DNA of 38,415 bases, from assembly GCA_002049455.2 (NCBI GenBank), contig KV919033.1:1-38415 (forward strand). Direction: 5' to 3'. A program made the translations under genes and the position numbers. The DNA comes from Porphyra umbilicalis. Lineage: Eukaryota; Rhodophyta; Bangiophyceae; Bangiales; Bangiaceae. The notes under the pieces were generated by a model that saw only the letters and a list, made by a program, of their open reading frames with translations, did no database searches and was not told the DNA's origin. This document shows positions 31,176-38,415 of this stretch, piece by piece. The stretch's first letter is position 1; every line of letters begins with the position of its first letter.

Positions 31176-34100
31176 CTAAGACGAGTTGCTCGGCGTCGCG
31201 ACGTCATCGGGCGCAAACTCAGAGTCTGAACCCATGCTGTTGTTCACCCCCCGAGCCCCCGAAATGCGCCGCCGGGACCACAACCGCTTGCGTGGCCGCC
31301 GGACGACGTCGTCCTCCTCGTCCGAGCGGTCAAACGGGTGACGCTGACACGACGGCAGGCGCCCCGTCTTCAACGACAATGCGTCGCTGCCGCTGGCAGC
31401 GTCGCCGCTCGCTGCAGCCTCCCCCCCACCCCCCCCCCGCCGCCTGCTGCACCACCGCCGGGGTGCTGGACACGGCAGGGTTGTGCCGCCGTGCCGCCGC
31501 CAGCCGCCGCGTCGCCGCCGGTGCCAGTACCGCTGCCGCGCTTGCGATGGCCGTCCGCCGCGTCGCCACCCCCACCCCCACCCCCGCCGTTCCCATCCCC
31601 GCCTCCCCCGCCTCCCTCGCCTCCGCCCCCCCCATCCCCATCCCCACCCCCATCGCCACCTCCCCCGGCTCCGCCTCCGCCGCCCCCGTCTCCTCCCCCC
31701 AGTCCCTCTTCTCCATCATCATCAGCATCCAGGTCGACCACTGCCGCCGCCTCCTCCTTGCGCTTAACGATCCAAGAGTCGACCATCTCCCGCAGGGTCT
31801 TAATTTCCTCGTCCGTCACGTCCTTGTCCTCGGGGAGCCTGGCGTCGTCCACGAAGACGCCGGCCAGCTGGGCGACGTCGTTGGTGGGGTACGGCGGGGG
31901 CTGCGGGATTGTCGCGCGGTTGTCCTCGTCTTGGTTCGTTTGGAACAGCCTTGCCCAGTAGTCTCCGGCCTCGTCGACGCGGACGTTCAGGTACCGCAGC
32001 TCCTTGGCCCACACGTTGCGCCCAGACTTGGCCCTGCCGCCGTGTAGCGCAATACAATCCTTGCCCTTACCAATGGCCTCCAGGTAGTCGACCTCGAGTG
32101 ATACCCGAATCTGGGGAAGGAGAAACAGCAGCAAAGACCAGCCAGCCAGTACACACATTCCGCACCAAGACAGCGACGCCAAGACAGCGGCCACCAACAC
32201 AACACAACACGAACCAGGACAACGACACAAATGACACCAAGGCAGTACTGGTCAGTAGGCACTCCTTGGCAGGCACACCCACAGTCCCCCTGCTCTCTCG
32301 TACTGAATCACCGTCCCCGTCTCGGAGTATGCAAACACGATCACGAGCTACAGTACAACAAACACAGTCCCAGTGACGTACTTTGCTGAGAACAAACGCC
32401 AAGGTGGACAGCCAGGTAGAGATAAGGGTGTCGCCCGTCTTGCCGTCGGGGAAGGTCTTCTCGTCCGGGTCCACGTTGCAGTGTCCCATCGCGGCCAGGA
32501 CGGCCGCCACGACCCCGCGCCGCCCCGCTTCCCCGCGCAGGTATCCGCGCCCGGTAAGATAGTTCTTGATGCTGTTGGGCGGGGGCGGCGTCCCCATCTC
32601 AGAGTAGCCACTACCGACGGCCCACGCTCGGAAGATGGCCGTCTTAAGGTTGAAGTGAATGTTGTTTCTCGTCTTGCCGAGCCAAGACCGGAGAAGCTTC
32701 TTGGTAGGGGACTTGTCCCCAGTAACGCGCGGCACGTCCCAGTTCACCTTCCCTCGCAGCCGCTCCGCGTCCGCCGCGTTCACCCCAGCGACCTCCTTGA
32801 CCACAGTAGTCAGGAAGGCGCCGAGGGAGGCCTTCGAATGGAAGACGTCGTCATTGGTAGCCGGAAACATGATGCCGCGGTGCATGCGGCGGGTGAGAGC
32901 CACCCGGAGCGCCTGGATGCGGGGCTTCTTGAGCGCGGCCCGCGCTACCGCCGCCGCCTCCGCCAGCTCCACCTCCGGCCCCACGACCACCACCCCCCCC
33001 GCATCCCCATCTTCCCCGTCCCCGTCCCCGTCCCCCGGTGGTGCCCCGTCTCCCGTAGTTGGAAGTTGGGCCAGTATGGGAGACGGCTCGCCGTCAAGGC
33101 CAGACCCATCCTCGTCCCCAGTACCAACGCCAGAAGCGCCAGTAGCGTCCGCCCGAGGAGCCCCAGTACGATCGCCTGCACCGACCGCCCGACGAGCTTC
33201 GGGTGCGGGGGTCACAGGGGTGGCTGCCAAAAGAGGCGACTTGGTCAGGCGCCGGCGCTTTGGCGGGGGGGAAGTCGTACCCGCCAGGGATCGGGTGAGC
33301 GCCCCCATGGCCACGGCAACCTTTTGCGAGGCATTTGCCGTCACGAAAGAGTTGTGCGCAGTGATGTGTGCCACAAGGAGGGGGTCTTGACTGACCCCCC
33401 AAGGCGGGGGCTCAACCGCGACGGCGACGCCGTCCACCTTCCACACCAAGGCCTCCACGGCCTTGGCCGCTGCCGCATCGATCACCCGCTCACGCAGCCG
33501 CTTCCGAGACTTGCTCTTGGTCGCGTTGGCATCGTCCCCTGCGTCATCGTCCGACGCCGCCCCAGCAGGCTCCGGCCACTTTCGGTTCTTCCAGAAGGAA
33601 GAGAGCTTGGATTGTCTGTCGAGTTGGACGCGAAGGGCAGTAAGAAACAACCAAAGGCAGTAAGAAACAGTAAGCCAGTAGAAAGCGACCAAAGGCAGTA
33701 TGGGACGTCCAAGACAGAAAAGGGCAGTACAAGCACGATGACGCAGCACAAAGAAACAGGCGCCAGACACGTCAGAAAGCATACTCGTGGGACACGAACT
33801 GCACTCTCTCCTCACATCACACTCTGCCCACAGCACACGCACAGCAACAGAACGCCACGAGCACGAAACGTACTTGCTAGGCTCCCCGACAGATGTACTG
33901 CCCTTGTTGCCGGTTCTGGCCTTCTTTGGCGTCGGCATGGCCGGGTCCGAGGCCGACACGCTCGAGGCTGGCGTCTTGGCATGCGCGTTCGTCTCGACGG
34001 CGGCGTCGCCGCCGACGGCGGTGGCGGTGTCGCCGCCCCCGTCGATGGTGGTGGCGGGCGGCGGCGTCGTTGCCGGCGTCTCGGGCGGCACGTTGGTCTT

Positions 34101-34703
34101 GGTGGCGGTGGTGGTGTCGCCGCACCCGTCGACGGTGGTGGCGGGCGGCGGCGGCGTTGCCGGCGTCTTGGGCGGCACGTTGGTCTTGGTGGCGGTGGCG
34201 GTGTCGCCGCCCCCGTCGACGGTGGTGGCGGGCGGCGGCGTCGTTGCCGGCGTCTTGGGCGGCACGTTGGTCTTGGTGGCGGTGGCGGTGTCGCCGCCCC
34301 CGTCGACGGTGGTGGCGGGCGGCGGCGTCGTTGCCGGCGTCTTGGGCGGAACGTTGATCTTGGCGGCGGTGGCGGTGTCACCGCCCCTGGTTGTGGCAGC
34401 GGTGAGCGGCAGGGCGGGAAGCGGCGATGGGGCAGCCAGGGGGGCATCCGGGGCAGCGGACGGGGGAGGGGGGGGGGGAGGGGGGGGAAGGGAGCGAGAC
34501 ACCAAGCCCAGCGCTTCAGCCGCAACCGAGATGATGGTTGCGGCAGCGTCCTGTGAGCCGTTGCGCAGCGGGTGGGGCGTCCCCACCGCACGCCCCTCCG
34601 AAGGCGAGGCGGCGGCGGTGGCGGCAGCAGCAGCGAAGGCCTCCCCTTCGATTACGTTGCCGATAGGAACGAGCAAGCGGCCCAGAGACGAACCACGCTG
34701 CAT
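31176..34703 (-). CDS. Three-exon gene for a basic, Pro/Thr-repeat protein; putative transposon partner
   Basis: Exons are 34703-33874, 33615-32382 and 32110-31176. Splicing at GTACGT donors and AG acceptors joins the frames cleanly (GEPSK/QSKLSSFWKN and AFVLSK/IRVSLEVDY). Exonic length is 2999; one extra G in a G run at 31425-31440 would give exactly 1000 codons and restore the C-terminus (SGSDALSLKTGRLPSCQ ... DDVATPSNSS). Without it the frame stops at 31370. The N-terminus carries four 29-residue repeats (NVPPKTPATTPPPATTVDGG type). Next come basic, nuclear-localisation-like stretches (KKART, KSRKRLRERV, PPKRRRLTK). The conserved-looking core is VNWDVPRVTGDKSP, LLRSWLGKTRNNIHF and LTGRGYLRGEAG. 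The end is acidic/glycine-rich plus RRPRKRLWSRRR. I do not recognise the family. It is divergent to the transposase and has the same intron type. Confidence 0.65.
32111..32381 (-). other. Intron 2 of the three-exon gene
   Basis: On the sense strand it starts GTACGTCAC after AGCAAA and ends CCTTCCCCAG. It carries CTACTGACC and TACTGCCTTGG motifs near 32242-32263. Splicing in phase 0 joins K to IRVSLEVD. Confidence 0.8.
33616..33873 (-). other. Intron 1 of the three-exon gene
   Basis: On the sense strand it starts GTACGTTTC after AGCAA and ends CTCGACAG. It contains four copies of a TACTGCC(C/T)TT-like motif, the last about 35 nt from the acceptor. Splicing creates the codon AAA across the junction. 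Confidence 0.75.
34012..34386 (-). repeat. 87-bp coding tandem repeat, four full copies plus a partial
   Basis: The unit encodes 29 residues (GGGDTATATKTNVPP then KTPATTPPPATTVD). Copies differ at a few positions: AAKIN, TPPPP, GCGDTTT, PPETP, TTID. A partial fifth copy (GGGDTATAVGGD) runs into unique sequence. The length is a multiple of three, so copy-number change keeps the frame. Confidence 0.9.
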
Positions 34704-35520
34704 CGTAATGCACGGCCAGGGACAGAGGGAGGAAGAGGAGAGGGCAGAGAGGGAGAGGCCAGCCACACCACCAAGGCGGTACCGACCGACGATGTCGACC
34801 GTCGCGCGCCGATGGGGTCGTGGGGAGGGGCCTCAAAAAATCGCGGTACCGTCGACAGGACCTCGCCAGGCCCTCACCTGAATGGTTGTTGAGGGGGCGC
34901 AGGGGGGGGGGGGGATGTGGGGCGGGGCGGGGGGCTGGGTGGTGGGAAGGCCTTCGTGTGAAGGGCGACCTTGGCCCGCCGTCTTAGCCACGCCAACGTC
35001 GCCACACCCACTTGGCCACTTGGCCCGTCCGCGAGACGCCGCACGCCCAACACAGTCGCAGCACCAATCAGCACTCGCCACTGGAAGCTGATTGTCAGTC
35101 GCTGGTCAGCACTCGGGCAGTGCAGGATCGCTGGGAGCCATTCCCAATGCAAAGCAAGTACGGAGAAAGACTACTGACCGGCCAACAGCCCTCACGGTGC
35201 GAAAAATGAAGGTCCAACCAGGCCCGCAACGGACGGCTCAGGACCACAAATCTTGAGATGTGGTATCTCCGGTCACAGACTGATACGAGTTTCCGTACAA
35301 GACTGGGGGGTCTACCTCAATTCGGGGTGTTACTTCAAATATTGTACATTGAATTCGTTCGTGCCCGCTTCCGCGTCTGTCGTTATGGACTGATCCCCGT
35401 GACCGTGCCCCCCGTCCACCGTCCGCATTGATCCTCCAGCCGGGAGCCTGCACTCCTCCGTTCCTCTGCTCACGGTGCTCCTCCCTTGTGGCCTGCGTTC
35501 GCTTGCGTGGTAGCGTAGCG
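34704..35520. other. Divergent intergenic region of the two-gene cassette
   Basis: Both flanking genes are transcribed away from this 0.8-kb region, so it probably holds both promoters. C/T-rich leaders (in each gene's sense) lie next to both start codons: about 34704-34765 for the minus-strand gene, and a ctcctccgttcctctgctc-type stretch at 35452-35485 for the transposase. A G run lies at about 34902-34913. TATA-like or TIR sequences could not be identified with confidence. Confidence 0.45.
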
Positions 35521-37338
35521 ATGGGTACTCCGTGCTGTCGCGGGTGCGGTCGTACACTCGCTTCGGTTTTGGGCGAGCTTTCGCATGCGAGTCGCATGCA
35601 TGGAGCCCAGCAGCCTACAGAGCAGCCCGCCGCCGGGCACGTCTGCACTGTTTGCATTGAGTCCGATGACTCCATTGACAGTACTGGGGAGGTGCCTGGT
35701 ACTGGGGAGTTCGCTGGCAGTAACCCTGTCCCTAGAGATGCTAGTGTTCGGCACGTGCTAGGGCTCGAGTCACAGGTTTTTTTGGAGCTTGCCCGGACGA
35801 TGACAGCCCCCCCGCCATCGCAGCCTCGTAGGGGCCGCGCCCGGCGAGGGGCGCCGTCGGAGAGCGCCAGGAGGTCCCGCCGTGCTGTTGCGCAGAACCA
35901 TCAACAACGGAGGCACCGACGCTCTCGGCGGGGCCGCGGAGGACCGAGCCAGCCGGATGGATCTGTCGGGGACGACGAGGAGTCGGGGTCCGATAGTGCG
36001 CCAAGGCGTGGCGGGGGGGCGACTGGCGGTGGGGCGGCTGCGGGGGAACCCGGTCCAGGAGGGAGTCCGACGGGTGGTGACCCAGACAGAGAATTGTGCG
36101 AGGATGTGTTTGACTTTTATGAGCGTTTTGGGGACGCTAGGAGAGCCACCACGGCGTTCCCGCCGTATAAGGGCAAGGGCACGGGGGACAGGAGCTCTCC
36201 GTGGTTGCAGGACGACCTGTGGCCTGTCTTCACGTTTGCCTGCACCTCTCGTGCAGGCGGCGGCATGTCCCAAAAAGAGCTGCGGCGGCTCTACGGGTAC
36301 ACCAAGACGCTCGAGGCGGGTACTGGCGCAAGTAAGAAGCCGTTCACCGACACGTTCAAGAGCGCCAACCGGTTCGTGGCCGCAGTGCGGCGCTTTAAGC
36401 GTGCCCTCATCGCCCCCCTCGATTGGAGGAAGGTCGTCATGAACATTGACGGTCGCTAGTACCCGGTGTTTTTTCGCGACGCGATTGATGTTGTGCAGGA
36501 GGAGGTTATGGCGGTGGAGCTGGGGGACCTGTGCTGGGGAGAGGATGAGGAGAACCCCGCGGTGAACCCGCCATCGCCGTCGTCCGGGATGGACACCGCA
36601 AGTACGGACGGAACCCCCCAATCGATTCTACTCCGGGGGGCCTGGGACGGTGAGATGTACCGGGAGCAGCGCGCCCACGTTGAGGGCACGATGCAGCGGG
36701 GCACGCGCGTACTGGGGATGCATCTATACTCGGACGCCACCGTACTCAGCAGCAGTGGCGCCGTATCGGCGTACCCGCTGCGCATGCGGGTTGTCAATAT
36801 CAACACTGAGCAGGTGCGGTGGGTCACGCTGGCGTTCATACCCCAGGTGGAGGCCAAGTTCCTGGAGACGCGGAAGGGCAGCGAGGTCCGCTCTGAGCTC
36901 CTGCAGCGCATCCTGCATGTCGTGTTCCGACGGTCTATGCTGGCCAGTCACCGGGGTGTGTGGCTGGATCTTCCTGGCGGGGGACAGATGCGCGTGTCAC
37001 CGCGTCCTCTTCTGTATGTGTGCGATCAACCAGAGGAGAGGGCGGTCATGTGCCTTAAGGCTACAGGCTGCCTCTTCCCATGTACTCCCTGTATGGCTGG
37101 ACGGGCCGACTCGTGCTCCGCGGAAGGTGGCAAGGCCCCTAGCAGGGATGTGGACGAGACCGTAGGGGCACAACTGGACAATGCCACCATGGGTGACTTT
37201 CGGGGTGCGGCCGCGAGACGGACTGAGGTGGAACTGGAGCACAGCTTGAACAGCGTGGTTCCGGCGATGGCCGCCTGGGCTGGACTCGGCAGTGGTCCCC
37301 GGATGCTCTATCGCTTGCCTGGCTTTGACCGCCTCCAC

Positions 37339-37508
37339 GTACGTATTTCTTTTTGGCTTGCTGGCTTGCTTGCTACACCAGAGAGAGAGCACCGTGGGAG
37401 TTTTGCTCGTTGCGACCGTTCAGTAACTTACCACATCGTATGGCACTGGTGGGTGCGTGGCTTGATGTCTGGCTGGCATCGTGTCGCTGCGTATACTGTG
37501 AGCCACAG
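37339..37508 (+). other. Intron 1 of the transposase gene
   Basis: It starts GTACGTATTTC after CTCCAC and ends ATACTGTGAGCCACAG. Removing it in phase 0 joins DRLH to VMDTGINRKVANQ, recreating a conserved family motif. The unspliced frame happens to stay open, so the motif is the deciding evidence. Confidence 0.75.
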
Positions 37509-37685
37509 GTCATGGATACTGGCATCAATAGGAAAGTTGCCAACCAGGTGCCCGTCTACCTCCGCAGTGCCGCCAACGACGGCAACAAGGCGCGGTTGGA
37601 CACGGTCACCAACACGGGAGCGCGGCATGAACCTGCGGTTCAAGCACGCGTCGCGCCGCTTACGTGTGCCACACATCCACCCTGG

Positions 37686-37840
37686 GTACGTGACGACCGT
37701 GGAGTGGTATCCTGGACGTGATGGGCGAGTGTCTGCGGGAAGGATGCATGCGTGGCGCTCCCAATGTGACTGATACAGTTTCTTACTCGTCAGTACGTCC
37801 CTTCAATCTCTCTGTACTGTCACTTTTTTTGTACTGCCAG
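37686..37840 (+). other. Intron 2 of the transposase gene
   Basis: It starts GTACGTGACG after CCTGG and ends with a T-rich tract and GTACTGCCAG. Removing it joins RVPHIHPG to LVPQLFVTEATRQ, which leads into the conserved LTGSE segment. Confidence 0.7.
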
Positions 37841-38415
37841 TTTGGTACCACAGCTATTTGTTACTGAAGCAACGCGCCAAGCCACCCTGACGGGCAGCGA
37901 ACACCGACGTGCCCTGCCTTTTTTGCCGTTTGGTGTTGTCGGCGTGGCAGGGGCTCCAGGTAACGAGGAGGAGCACCGGGCGTTGACGGGGGCTGTCTGT
38001 GAGCTGGTGGCTGTTACCAACTCTCTTTTTTCTGCGCAGTGCACAGGGGGGGGGATTATTTACTCCGAAGCAGTCGTCTCGGCCGAGAAGGCGCACGCAT
38101 GGGTCGTCGACGTGTTCCAGCCCTTACTTGGACCCTGCCATACAACCAAGCTGCACCGCTTCTCCGTGCATCTGCTGGACGAGTTTCGCCTGCGAGGAAA
38201 CCTCCACGACGGCAACAGCGCGTACAATGAGGCGCTGCACAAGCACGTCAAGGCCGCCTACAGGCTGACCAACCGCAAAATGGGCCAGTTTGTGGAGCAG
38301 CTCATCATTAACGAGGCTGTTGCCCGTCTACTGGCAGACGACGAGACTGATAAGGAGGACGACGGGGAGGGGGCGGGGGACGGCGGGGGGACCGACGAGG
38401 ACCAATACGACTCGA

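Larger units (their letters stand above)
35521..38415 (+). pseudogene. Plavaka/KDZ-like (CACTA-related) transposase, broken, incomplete at window end
   Basis: From the ATG at 35521, an N-terminal CCRGCG...H...H...CTVC cluster looks like a zinc finger. It is followed by a basic linker and VFDFYERFGDARRATTAFPP. TAG at 36457 interrupts the frame between MNIDGR and YPVFFRDAIDVVQEEV. After it come LYSDATVLSSSGAVSAYPLR (first catalytic Asp region) and LLYVCDQPEERAVM with CLFPCTPC (second Asp and zinc cluster). DRLH|VMDTG spans intron 1 and matches the D.LH..D.G motif. ATLTGSEHRRALPFLP follows intron 2. Last come KLHRFSVHLLDEFR and NSAYNEALHKHVKAAYRLTNR with the final Glu region. The order matches Plavaka/KDZ transposases. 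Exon 2 (37509-37685) changes frame around 37605-37625, so this copy carries two lesions. The transposase cuts and joins DNA in the nucleus. Its C-terminal end is outside the window. Confidence 0.8.

Overview
The window looks like nuclear DNA of a very GC-rich, gene-compact, intron-poor eukaryote. Three housekeeping proteins are recognised with confidence: mitochondrial 2-oxoglutarate dehydrogenase E1, the spliceosomal WD40 protein PRL1/PLRG1/Prp46, and the 8-9 kDa QCR9-type subunit of respiratory complex III. All three lack visible introns. High GC, abundant poly-G/poly-C runs and uninterrupted conserved genes fit a bangiophyte red alga (Porphyra/Pyropia type). That assignment is inference; no phylogenetic test was possible.

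Layout. 0-4 kb: a decayed, low-complexity minus-strand gene of unknown origin. 4-8.5 kb: repeats (44-bp minisatellite, GCCGC-type degenerate minisatellite, a duplicated hairpin) and no convincing gene. 8.5-9.5 kb: a minus-strand gene ending in an acidic/glycine-rich tail. 9.5-12.3 kb: repeats. 12.3-12.9 kb: an orphan 3' exon of a folate-biopterin (BT1-type) transporter. 13-16 kb: low-complexity sequence with an AT-richer island. 16-17.9 kb: a plus-strand helical-protein gene. 19.2-20.9 kb: PRL1. 21.3-23.7 kb (minus): an alanine-rich coiled-coil protein with a C-terminal membrane anchor, convergent with PRL1. 25.2-28.4 kb: OGDH E1. 29.6-29.9 kb (minus): QCR9. 31.2-34.7 kb (minus): a three-exon gene for a Pro/Thr-repeat, basic, nuclear-looking protein. 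35.5 kb to the window end (plus): a Plavaka/KDZ-like (CACTA-related) transposase, broken by a stop codon and a frameshift.

The most interesting unit is the last 7 kb. The transposase and the three-exon gene are divergent. They are the only places where complete introns can be reconstructed, and all four introns share a GTACGT donor and TACTG motifs. This suggests a two-gene DNA transposon whose second protein is undescribed.

A second theme is that reading-frame changes in five genes fall in or near G/C homopolymers. Either the assembly has homopolymer-length errors or the genome carries many frame-altering homopolymers. By contrast, the changes in the 0-4 kb gene and in the transposase are not at homopolymers and look like real decay.
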